Shown: positions 1 through 5,552, counted from the stretch's first letter. The stretch: DNA of 10,461 nt from Verrucomicrobiales bacterium (GCA_017853785.1 JAFMIX010000056.1:1-10461), one strand, 5' to 3'. Notes: generated by a model not told the origin, from the sequence alone. Numbers and translations are program-made.

Positions 1-267
1 GGTCTCGCCTTTCTTGAAGGAGGAGGCGTCGGCGGAGAAGTTGACGATGTCAGCGGAAAGGCGTTGCTCGGCGAGTTCGAAGCTGATGCGGGTGCGGGTG
101 GAGGGTTCGACGAACAGGTTGACGACGGTCTTGCCGCGGAGGGCGGGGACTTTTTTGATGGCGCGTTCACCGACGGCCTTGAAGGCGCGGGCGGTGTCCA
201 GCGCGGTGGTGATCTCCGCGGCAGTGAGGGATTCGATGTCGAGGAGATGTTTGCGATTCCAGCTCAT
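1..267 (-). CDS. pyrB: Aspartate carbamoyltransferase catalytic subunit, N-terminal part (cut by window edge)
   Basis: Catalyses carbamoyl phosphate + L-aspartate to N-carbamoyl-aspartate, the committed step of pyrimidine synthesis, in the cytoplasm. Only the first 89 codons are visible; the gene runs off the left edge with no stop. The carbamoyl-phosphate-binding signature EPSTRTRISFE lies at residues 54-64 (S56-T57-R58-T59-R60). The second phosphate-loop motif, SSFKKGET, closes the fragment at residues 82-89, with the expected Lys. Both motifs also occur in ornithine carbamoyltransferase, but the 'STRTRISFELA' form and the pyrR neighbour favour PyrB. The ATG follows the pyrR stop by one base. 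An AAGGA-type ribosome site lies inside the last pyrR codons, six bases before the ATG, so translation is probably coupled to pyrR. Confidence 0.95.
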   Translation of the reverse strand, partial: MSWNRKHLLDIESLTAAEITTALDTARAFKAVGERAIKKVPALRGKTVVNLFVEPSTRTRISFELAEQRLSADIVNFSADASSFKKGET

Positions 268-268
268 G

Positions 269-802
269 TCATTTCCTTTCGAGGATGACTTCGTCGTCCT
301 GACCCGCGATGTTCAGGCGGACGTGGATTTTTTCCGTGGGCGCGGTGGGAACATTTTTGCCGACGAAATCGGCTTTGATGGGCAGTTCGCGGTGACCGCG
401 ATCGATCAATACCGCGAGCTGAATCTGTTTGGGGCGACCGAAGTCATTGAGCGCATCGAGCGCGGCGCGGATGGTGCGGCCGCTGAAGAGGACGTCGTCC
501 ACGAGCACGACGGTCTTGCCGGTGATGTCGCAAGGGATGTTGGTGGGCTGAACATGGGGGGCGGCGCGACGGCCGAGGTCATCGCGGTGCATGGAGACAT
601 CGAGGCTGCCGCAGGGGGCGGGGTGGCGCCAGATTTCGTTGAGGAGCGCGGCAAGGCGTTGGGCGAGGGGGACACCGCCGCGCGGGATGCCGACGAGGAC
701 GACGGATGCGCTGTCATCGTTGCGCTCGGCGATCTCGTGGGCGACACGGGTGAGGGCGCGCTGGATGGCGGCGGCGTTTAGGAGGGAAATGGTTTCAGGC
801 AT
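269..802 (-). CDS. pyrR: PyrR: pyrimidine operon RNA-binding regulator / uracil phosphoribosyltransferase homologue
   Basis: PyrR proteins bind pyr-operon mRNA in response to UMP/UTP and repress expression by attenuation or by blocking translation; many also have uracil phosphoribosyltransferase activity. The 177-residue length matches the family (about 180). The PRPP-binding loop VVLVDDVLFSGRT is at residues 98-110, the GIPRGG loop at 38-43, and the family-typical HRELPIKADFVGKNVPT block at 137-153. The gene lies immediately upstream of pyrB, a classical arrangement. A hairpin resembling a PyrR target lies about 88 bases upstream of the start (890-909). The ATG is preceded by a C-rich stretch with no Shine-Dalgarno sequence. 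The family assignment is firm; whether it regulates RNA here is inferred from the family and the leader. Confidence 0.95.
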   Translation of the reverse strand: MPETISLLNAAAIQRALTRVAHEIAERNDDSASVVLVGIPRGGVPLAQRLAALLNEIWRHPAPCGSLDVSMHRDDLGRRAAPHVQPTNIPCDITGKTVVLVDDVLFSGRTIRAALDALNDFGRPKQIQLAVLIDRGHRELPIKADFVGKNVPTAPTEKIHVRLNIAGQDDEVILERK

Positions 803-805
803 GGC

Positions 806-831
806 GGGTGGGGGACGGGGGTGAACAGGGG
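806..831 (+). other. G-quadruplex-type motif next to the pyrR start codon
   Basis: Four G-tracts of 3, 5, 5 and 4 bases (806-808, 810-814, 817-821, 828-831) are separated by loops of 1, 2 and 6 bases, which meets the usual G3+N1-7 rule. The motif lies on the template strand of pyrR, ending three bases from its ATG, so the pyrR mRNA is C-rich here. The pattern is read directly; folding in the cell is not shown. In a GC-rich genome such tracts may be partly compositional. Confidence 0.5.
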
Positions 832-889
832 TCTTCGCGCCGTAAATTCTCGGCGTTGAAACACGCAGTTATTCGTTTTCATTTTCCTT

Positions 890-909
890 CGCCACCTCGC
901 GGGGCGGCG
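890..909 (-). promoter_or_regulatory. Putative PyrR-binding hairpin in the pyrR-pyrB leader
   Basis: On the minus-strand transcript a 7-bp stem (CGCCGCC with GGUGGCG, including one G-U pair) closes the hexaloop CCGCGA. Known PyrR sites carry the loop CNGNGA followed by GG on the 3' side (consensus ARUCCNGNGAGGYU). This hairpin fits the loop exactly, has GG next, then a pyrimidine. The upper-stem U of the consensus is replaced by C, giving C-G instead of U-G. It lies between the small upstream gene and pyrR, where an autoregulatory site is expected. No hairpin followed by a U-run is visible downstream, so the mode (attenuation or translation control) cannot be read. Confidence 0.55.
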
Positions 910-931
910 TTAAAGGAGGGTTCTGCCCGGT

Positions 932-1144
932 TTATCCGTGCTGGTGGCGGCTTTTCCGCCATTTGGACCGATGTTTGATAATCCAGTCGGTGAGCGCGCG
1001 CTCGAAACCGATATCGCAACCGGCCTTCTCGGACTCGATCCACTTGTGTTTGAGTATCTCTTCGCGCTCGGCCTGAAACTCACGGTAGAGGTTGGAATTT
1101 CGCACCAAGTCGTCGCCCGAAATATTTTTGTGTTCGTCGGACAT
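932..1144 (-). CDS. Small charged protein of unknown function (70 aa)
   Basis: I do not recognise a characterised family. The 70-residue product is strongly charged and predicted cytoplasmic, with no signal peptide or membrane segment. It looks mostly helical (residues about 17-65) and ends in a basic tail, KWRKSRHQHG. The segment HKWIESEKAGCDIGFERAL (33-51) recalls from memory an 'H-W-x-S-E-x-A-G-x-D-x-G' pattern in DUF4032-type proteins; this is a weak lead. The ATG is preceded by purine-rich AGAGGAAAGAGA, the best ribosome-site candidate among the non-overlapping genes here. It sits downstream of fmt and upstream of pyrR in the same direction, so pyrR may share its transcript. A longer overlapping frame up to 1230 gives a less protein-like sequence. 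Confidence 0.7.
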   Translation of the reverse strand: MSDEHKNISGDDLVRNSNLYREFQAEREEILKHKWIESEKAGCDIGFERALTDWIIKHRSKWRKSRHQHG

Positions 1145-1163
1145 ACTGCAAATCTCTTTCCTC

Positions 1164-1189
1164 TGGCATTAACAGCATCGCTGATGCCA
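1164..1189 (-). repeat. Nested inverted repeats upstream of the small gene
   Basis: Outer arms TGGCAT (1164-1169) and ATGCCA (1184-1189) enclose a second repeat, GCATC (1175-1179) and GATGC (1183-1187). The inner 3' arm overlaps the outer one, so the two hairpins exclude each other. A further stem lies just upstream in the same leader: 1204-1211 with 1223-1230, 8 pairs including one G-U. This fills most of the 116-base gap between fmt and the small gene. It could be an operator or a leader RNA structure. No terminator-like U-run follows. Confidence 0.35.
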
Positions 1190-1260
1190 ACACTGATTGG
1201 ACAGTAACAAAGCTGTTGCCGTTTTGTCACATTAAAAATCGGACGGAATGACTCGCGGGT

Positions 1261-2205
1261 TCAACTCAGTTTTTCGCCAGCGGTCAACCGGTATCCCGCG
1301 AGAAACTCCGGCGCGGTCAATCGCCTGCCGCCTTCAAGCTGCAATACGGACACGCGCAATGCGCCTTCGCCACAGGCAATTACAATGCCGGCTTTGCCGG
1401 CAGCAAGGATTTCGCCTGGTGCACCGGTAGCGGCGATAACTTCGGCCTGCCAAATCTTGAGCATGCGGGACTGCGGTTCGGCGGGTAGCTGAGCGAATGC
1501 GCCAGGCCAGGGAGTGTAGGCGCGGATGCGATTCCACAGGACGCGCGCGGGCAGGCTCCAGTCGAGCTGGCCATCGGACTTTTTGATTTTAGCGGTGTGG
1601 CTGACACCGGTCAGGGGCTGGGGCCGGGGGAGAATTTTGCCGGAGACGTAATCTGGGATGGTCTGCACAAGCAGTTCCGCCCCCAGTCGGGCAAGGCGGT
1701 CATGGAGGGTTTGCGCGTCGTCCTCGGCCCGGATGGGAGTGGTGGCCTGGGTGAGGATGGGGCCGGTGTCGAGGCCGGCATCCATCTTCATGATGGTGAC
1801 GCCGGTTTCGGCTTGGTCCTGAAGGATGGCAGATTGAACGGGCGAGGCGCCGCGGTATTTGGGGAGCAGCGAGGTGTGGACATTCAGACAGCCGTAGCGG
1901 GGCAGTTCCAGAATGGACACAGGAAGAATCTGGCCGTAGGCGGCGACGACAATGAGGTCGGGCGCGAGCGCGCGGAGTTCGGCAATAAAGGCTTCGTCAC
2001 GGGCGCGGATGGGCTGGAGGACGGGGAGATTCTCCCGCAACGCAGCCTGTTTGACAGGCGGGGGTTGGAGTTGGAGCTTGCGCCCGCCGGGCTTGTCCGG
2101 CTGGGTGACGACGGCAAGGACTTGGCCGCCGGGAGCACGTTTCAAGGCGAGCAAGCTGGCGCAAGCCAGCTCGGCGGTGCCCATGAAGACGAGGCGCAGG
2201 GACAT
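1261..2205 (-). CDS. fmt: Methionyl-tRNA formyltransferase
   Basis: Transfers a formyl group from 10-formyl-tetrahydrofolate to Met-tRNA(fMet) for translation initiation. At 314 residues it has normal family length. The N-terminal formyltransferase domain begins VFMGTAELA (6-14; the usual form is F-G-T-P/A-x-F). The catalytic triad expected from the E. coli enzyme (Asn106, His108, Asp144) is present as N108, H110 and D146 in CLNVHTSLLPKYRGASP and MDAGLDTGP. The SLLPKYRGASP signature is at 112-122. The C-terminal OB-like domain starts around residue 205, with a typical 'WNRIRAYTPWPGAF' block. The start is the first ATG, 19 bases after the adenylate-kinase-like gene, with no Shine-Dalgarno sequence. 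It is usually paired with def; here its partner is an adk-like gene. Confidence 0.96.
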   Translation of the reverse strand: MSLRLVFMGTAELACASLLALKRAPGGQVLAVVTQPDKPGGRKLQLQPPPVKQAALRENLPVLQPIRARDEAFIAELRALAPDLIVVAAYGQILPVSILELPRYGCLNVHTSLLPKYRGASPVQSAILQDQAETGVTIMKMDAGLDTGPILTQATTPIRAEDDAQTLHDRLARLGAELLVQTIPDYVSGKILPRPQPLTGVSHTAKIKKSDGQLDWSLPARVLWNRIRAYTPWPGAFAQLPAEPQSRMLKIWQAEVIAATGAPGEILAAGKAGIVIACGEGALRVSVLQLEGGRRLTAPEFLAGYRLTAGEKLS

Positions 2206-2224
2206 CGGCGGATGATGCGGCGGA

Positions 2225-2836
2225 TTATTTTTTGGCGGAACGACGGCGCGGCTTGGTAGCAGCGGTGAGGTGGTTCAAAATTTCACTGGCGACGGCGAGG
2301 GGCGACTGGGTTGAGTCGATGAGGTGGACGACTTTGCGGCCGTAGAATTTGAGCAGCGGTTTGGTTTCGCGATCGTAAACTTTGAGCCGGTTGCGGATGA
2401 CGGCGAGATTGACGTCGTCCAGCCGGTTTTCCTTGAGGGCGCGGCGCTGCAGGCGATGCACCATCTTGTTCATGTCTTTGCAGTGGAGATAAAAGATGGC
2501 CTGAACATCGAGGGTTTCGCGGAGGATTTCGGCCTGGCGGATGTTGCGGGGGATGCCGTCGAGGACCAGGATGTCGGTCTCGGGATGAAAGCGGCCCGAG
2601 CGGGTGGCACTCTCGATGGATTGCCGCCAGAGTTCGATGGTGGGTTCGTCCGGCACGAGCTTGCCGTGCTGGGAATACTCAATGAAGATCCGGCTGATGG
2701 GATTGGCCATCGTGAGGCTGCGGAAGACATCGCCGCAGGCGCAATGAAAGAGGCCGGGGATGTTGCCGAGGATTTTGCCTTGGGTGCCTTTGCCCGCGCC
2801 GGGGGCGCCGAAGAGCAGAATGGTGCGATATTTCAT
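2225..2836 (-). CDS. adk: Adenylate kinase family nucleoside monophosphate kinase, short-lid type
   Basis: Predicted to catalyse NMP + ATP to NDP + ADP, with AMP the usual acceptor. The 203-residue protein has the P-loop GAPGAGKGTQ at 10-19 (K16), the NMP-binding CGDVFR at 34-39, and DGIPR at 93-97 (family D-G-F/Y-P-R). The lid is short: R131/R132 followed by RLDD at 138-141 and RNRLKVYDRETKPLL at 148-162, with no four-cysteine zinc lid. The family-typical 'STGD' reads 'ACGD' here, and a basic tail KPRRRSAKK follows the core. These departures, and its place between a membrane-protein gene and fmt instead of in a ribosomal-protein operon, allow that it is a paralogue with altered substrate use. 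The upstream region is C-rich, without a ribosome site. Confidence 0.85.
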   Translation of the reverse strand: MKYRTILLFGAPGAGKGTQGKILGNIPGLFHCACGDVFRSLTMANPISRIFIEYSQHGKLVPDEPTIELWRQSIESATRSGRFHPETDILVLDGIPRNIRQAEILRETLDVQAIFYLHCKDMNKMVHRLQRRALKENRLDDVNLAVIRNRLKVYDRETKPLLKFYGRKVVHLIDSTQSPLAVASEILNHLTAATKPRRRSAKK

Positions 2837-2868
2837 GTGGCGGTATGGTTGCGGGCGGAGGAGGAGGC

Positions 2869-3813
2869 TCAGGCGTCTTTGTGTTTGAGTTGGATCTCTT
2901 GGATCTCCAGGAACGGAACCATCACCTCTTCGGATGCGGCGCCGTGCTGAACTTGGAGGTGCAGTTCATTGGCCTCGATGCGGGTGATGCTTTGGACGGC
3001 ATATTCGCCGCGCATGGTCTTGAACAGCAGCACCAGATCACGGTCCGCCTCGCGCCGGACCATGGTGAAGAAGCCGGGGAACTTGGTCTCGAAAAACCGA
3101 CGGTTGAAGGTGAACTGCCCGCGAGCGAAGGTCTGGGTGGGTGGCAGCGCGGTGGCAACAGCAGCGGCTTCCTGGGCCAGCACTTCGGGGTCGGGTTCGG
3201 CAACGGGCTCAGGGCCGACGTGATAGGCTTCTTTTTCCCGCACCGGCTCCTGGACGATTTCGCTCTTGTCCTCCACCTGCGTGGGCATGCAGAGAAAGAT
3301 GATCGGCCCGATGATCGGCAGCAAAGCCGACACGCCGCAGACCAGCCCCGGTTCCCGGGCGCGGAAAATGGAGACTTCGTAACCCGCGTAAAGGTTTCCC
3401 GCATAGATCAAAAACAACGCCAGCAGCCCGATGCCGGTGGAGAACAACCCCGTGACCAACGACTTCGGCTCGGGCCGGGGCAGCCGCTCAAAATCGTTCT
3501 TGATGACGATGGCAGCCCTGTTTGCCGCCACCTTCTCCTCGATGGTCGGTTCGAGGAGGGATTCGACAAACGGGCCGATGCGAGGACTGGCGGCCAAGAG
3601 TTTTTTCAGGTCGTCCTCGGAGAACTTATCCCACGCTACCCGCTCGGAATAGGAGCCGTCCTCCTGACGGATGAGCACGCCCTTTTCGTTGGGCGATACG
3701 GCTTCGCCGGTGAGGGTCACGCCGCCGGCCAATTGGTAGGTTGCCGCCTGCGCGGCGCCCGCGAGCAGGCCCGCCGCCAGCACACTGATTGCGAAGAGCT
3801 GGAATTTGTGCAC
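2869..3813 (-). CDS. Membrane protein of unknown function with signal peptide and two transmembrane segments
   Basis: I do not recognise a named family. The 314-residue product opens with a signal peptide (about 1-23, hydrophobic core LFAISVLAAGLLAGA, cleavage after AQA). Next comes a small domain, 24-75, with 'GVTLTGE...GVLIRQEDGSYSERVAWDKFSEDDLKKL', resembling leading domains of secreted PVC-group proteins. Two hydrophobic segments follow at about 119-140 and 157-176, then a Pro/Glu-rich linker (180-225). A C-terminal domain (231-314) is rich in aromatic and basic residues, FTFNRRFFETKFPGFF at 234-249. The start is GTG. It is the first gene of a minus-strand set with the adk-like gene and fmt (32- and 19-base gaps), divergent from the kinase. 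Role unknown; envelope location is inferred. Confidence 0.85.
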   Translation of the reverse strand: MHKFQLFAISVLAAGLLAGAAQAATYQLAGGVTLTGEAVSPNEKGVLIRQEDGSYSERVAWDKFSEDDLKKLLAASPRIGPFVESLLEPTIEEKVAANRAAIVIKNDFERLPRPEPKSLVTGLFSTGIGLLALFLIYAGNLYAGYEVSIFRAREPGLVCGVSALLPIIGPIIFLCMPTQVEDKSEIVQEPVREKEAYHVGPEPVAEPDPEVLAQEAAAVATALPPTQTFARGQFTFNRRFFETKFPGFFTMVRREADRDLVLLFKTMRGEYAVQSITRIEANELHLQVQHGAASEEVMVPFLEIQEIQLKHKDA

Positions 3814-3819
3814 GCCGAA

Positions 3820-3847
3820 TTTTTACACAACCCAGCCGCTGGGTCAA
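3820..3847 (-). promoter_or_regulatory. Candidate promoter of the membrane protein-adk-fmt set
   Basis: TTGACC (3847-3842), a 16-base spacer and TAAAAA (3825-3820) form a sigma-70-like pair. The -10 ends six bases before the GTG start, which suggests a leaderless mRNA. A perfect inverted repeat, ACCCAG-CCG-CTGGGT (3830-3844), covers most of the spacer and part of the -35, the position of a repressor operator. Confidence 0.4.
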
Positions 3848-3895
3848 AGCAAGACCTTGGGGTTTTGGACCATGGTTTTCTGACGCATATCCAAC

Positions 3896-3923
3896 TTGTC
3901 GCGCCAAGGCCCTGTGCTATCGT
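3896..3923 (+). promoter_or_regulatory. Candidate promoter of the kinase gene
   Basis: TTGTCG (3896-3901), a 16-base spacer and TATCGT (3918-3923) lie nine bases before the kinase ATG. Each hexamer matches the sigma-70 consensus at four of six positions. There is no Shine-Dalgarno sequence between the -10 and the start. The assignment rests on spacing and similarity only. Confidence 0.3.
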
Positions 3924-3932
3924 GGCATCACC

Positions 3933-4946
3933 ATGAGCGATTCCCCGGATGTCCACAAAGCTTTGAAGATGGTTGCCTGCAACGGCTGCGGCACCAAGGT
4001 TTTCATCCCAAGCGACCTCCCGCCGCTCGCCACCACCCCGTGCCCAAAATGCGGCCACAAACTCATGATGCCGATGCAACTCCGGCAGTTTGAACTGCGC
4101 GGCATCATCGGCTCTGGCGGCATGGGTAAAGTCTATCGCGCCTTTGATAAAACCCTGCAACGCGAGGTCGCCGTCAAATTGATGCGCCCGGAACTCGCAG
4201 CTGATGCCACCGCGCTGGAAAATTTTTTCCGCGAAGCCCGCGCCTGTGCCTCGCTCAACCACACGAACATCATCCACATCTACAGCTTCGACGAATGGGA
4301 GGGCCTGCGTTACCTCGTCATGGAACTCGCCGACCACGGCAGCCTAGACGGGCGCATCGAGAAATTCCAACGCGTGCCCGAACTCGACGTCCTCGATGTC
4401 GGCATCAAAATCGCCTCCGCGCTCGACATGGCGCTCAAACACAACCTGCTTCACCGCGACCTCAAACCCGGCAACATTCTCTTCAATGCCGACAACGAAC
4501 CCAAGCTCGTGGACTTCGGCCTCGCCATCAAAGCCGACACCTACCAAGAAATCGGACAGGAGACGGAAGGCACGCCCTACTACGTCGCGCCGGAGAAAAT
4601 CAAACGCGAGCAGGAAACTTTCCTTTCGGATATGTATAGCCTCGGGGCCGCGCTCTACCACGCCCTGACCGGCCATGTGCCGTTTGAAGCGCCCACCGTG
4701 GAGGAAGTGGTCAAAGCCCATGTCTTCACCCCGCTGACCCCGCCCAATCAGGTGCTGCCGGAAATCACCCAACCGACCAGCGACGCCCTGCTCAAAGTCC
4801 TCGCGAAACATCCCGAGGACCGCTTTTTGAGCTACGATGAATTCCGCATGGCGCTCGAAGCCGCCCGCAGCCAGTTGCTGGTGCGCAAATACACCAGCGC
4901 GCCCCCCCAAAACCCGAAGGGCAAGACCGGCTGGTGGCGGCGCTGA
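3933..4946 (+). CDS. Cytoplasmic Ser/Thr protein kinase with N-terminal zinc ribbon
   Basis: A Hanks-type kinase that should phosphorylate Ser/Thr on unknown substrates. The 337 residues begin with a probable zinc ribbon, CNGCG (16-20) and CPKCGHK (37-43), about 17 residues apart. A complete kinase domain follows: glycine loop GSGGMGKVY at 60-68, VAVK with Lys82, Glu101, HRDLKPGN at 174-181 (Asp176, Asn181), DFG at 195-197 and APE at 219-221. All key catalytic residues are present, so it should be active. There is no transmembrane segment or extracellular sensor; the protein ends shortly after the kinase fold in GKTGWWRR. I chose the ATG at 3933 over an in-frame ATG at 3789 because the intervening 48 residues look non-coding and lie over the divergent promoter region. 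It ends at a shared terminator. Confidence 0.95.
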   Translation: MSDSPDVHKALKMVACNGCGTKVFIPSDLPPLATTPCPKCGHKLMMPMQLRQFELRGIIGSGGMGKVYRAFDKTLQREVAVKLMRPELAADATALENFFREARACASLNHTNIIHIYSFDEWEGLRYLVMELADHGSLDGRIEKFQRVPELDVLDVGIKIASALDMALKHNLLHRDLKPGNILFNADNEPKLVDFGLAIKADTYQEIGQETEGTPYYVAPEKIKREQETFLSDMYSLGAALYHALTGHVPFEAPTVEEVVKAHVFTPLTPPNQVLPEITQPTSDALLKVLAKHPEDRFLSYDEFRMALEAARSQLLVRKYTSAPPQNPKGKTGWWRR

Positions 4947-4956
4947 TCCGGGCAAC

Positions 4957-4984
4957 AAAAAAGGCAGGCCGCGAGGCCTGCCTT
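4957..4984. terminator. Intrinsic terminator between convergent genes
   Basis: A perfect 10-bp stem, AAGGCAGGCC (4961-4970) and GGCCTGCCTT (4975-4984), closes a GCGA tetraloop (TCGC on the other strand). On the minus strand the stem runs into six U residues (A-run 4957-4962), making a strong terminator for the small secreted-protein gene. On the plus strand the stem ends in UU and then GAAGAA, so termination of the kinase transcript would be weaker. Confidence 0.85.
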
Positions 4985-5006
4985 GAAGAATGATTGCCGG
5001 ACCGGT

Positions 5007-5420
5007 TTATTCGGACTTCTTTTCTTTCTTCTCTTTCTTTTCGCCATCAGTCTTTTCGGGCTTCGCGCCGAGCCGGAGCGACTTGGCTTCATTTTCCACG
5101 GCGTAGACCGCGGCCTCTTCGCCGACGGTGGCATCAGCCAGCGTGGCCGGCTTGCCCGCTTTAGTGATCTTGGTGGCGGAGGTCACGGTGAAGGTCTTTT
5201 CCGCGACTTTCTTCTTGATGGTGACACTTTCGGCGGTCTTGGCCGAGAGCGTGCCAGCGTAGGGAACGCCTTTGGGCTTCAGCTGGCCAGGTGCTTGGGC
5301 TTTGCCTTTGGCTTCTCCCTTGGGTTCGGCTTTTTCTTTCTTCTCGGCGTGTGCGGTGAGGGTGATGGCTAGGCTCATCGCCAGCAAAGCCGCGACGGTC
5401 GGTTTGAGGAATAGTTTTAT
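5007..5420 (-). CDS. Small secreted Lys/Glu-rich protein, probable non-ATG (ATA) start
   Basis: No named family is recognised with confidence. The signal peptide, IKLFLKPTVAALLAMSLAIT followed by LTAHA (read from ATA), is complete only if translation starts at the ATA at 5420-5418. The sequence AAGGA lies four bases upstream of that codon. The first in-frame ATG (5378) would leave only 11 residues, MSLAITLTAHA, with no basic N-terminus. The mature part has a Lys/Glu/Pro-rich linker and then a small beta-type domain (about 55-105), with 'PYAGTLSAKTAESVTIKKK' and 'TFTVTSATKITKAGKPATLA', vaguely like DUF5666. A Lys/Glu tail ends it. It has its own leader and a strong terminator. Longer upstream reading into lolC is antisense and unsupported. 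Confidence 0.7.
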   Translation of the reverse strand: MKLFLKPTVAALLAMSLAITLTAHAEKKEKAEPKGEAKGKAQAPGQLKPKGVPYAGTLSAKTAESVTIKKKVAEKTFTVTSATKITKAGKPATLADATVGEEAAVYAVENEAKSLRLGAKPEKTDGEKKEKKEKKSE

Positions 5421-5466
5421 AATGTCCTTGGTTGGTTGTTTGTTTGAGACCCTGTGAACGAAGAAA

Positions 5467-5496
5467 TTTCTAGCAAAGCGCGCCGGGCCCGGGCAA
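5467..5496 (-). promoter_or_regulatory. Candidate promoter of the small secreted-protein gene
   Basis: TTGCCC (5496-5491), an 18-base spacer and TAGAAA (5472-5467) preceded by TGC (extended -10 form) would place the transcript start about 40 bases before the ATA start. This leader carries an AAGGA ribosome site. The spacer contains the perfect palindrome CCGGGCCCGG (5483-5492). Confidence 0.35.
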
Positions 5497-5516
5497 GCGG
5501 ATTCTCGCGCCGCGCG

Positions 5517-5545
5517 TTGACCCGCCCCCGCCCCGCCGGTAAGCT
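5517..5545 (+). promoter_or_regulatory. Candidate promoter of the lolC-lolD-methyltransferase operon
   Basis: TTGACC (5517-5522), a 17-base C-rich spacer and TAAGCT (5540-5545) lie seven bases before the permease ATG. The -35 is good, the -10 matches three of six. The short distance and lack of a Shine-Dalgarno sequence would fit a leaderless transcript. Confidence 0.35.
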
Positions 5546-5552
5546 CCCGCCC

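Noticed and set aside
778..882. A 34-codon upstream reading frame (ATG at 882, minus strand) overlapping the pyrR start, with AAGGA just upstream
   Set aside because: It could be a leader peptide, but the product is low-complexity (Pro/Arg-rich) and ends just inside pyrR; without conservation data it cannot be separated from chance.
910..1230. A longer minus-strand frame of 106 codons over the small gene
   Set aside because: Its sequence is Ser/Arg/Thr-rich and not protein-like; the 932-1144 frame in another phase has a ribosome site and a coherent helical sequence.
3855..3909. CCTTGG and CCAAGG inverted 6-mers 43 bases apart in the divergent intergenic region
   Set aside because: Short arms and a long spacer; expected by chance in a region of this size.
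3789..3932. Upstream ATG giving a 385-residue kinase
   Set aside because: The added 48 residues do not resemble a domain and would overlap the start of the divergent membrane-protein gene.
3717..4337. Long minus-strand frame opposite the kinase and across the divergent intergenic region
   Set aside because: It is antisense to the glycine loop and catalytic lysine region of an intact kinase; such open frames are expected opposite GC-rich genes.
5454..5552. In-frame extension of the LolC-type permease upstream of its ATG
   Set aside because: The extra 33 residues are Arg/Pro-rich, unlike any Lol permease N-terminus, and lie over the candidate promoter.
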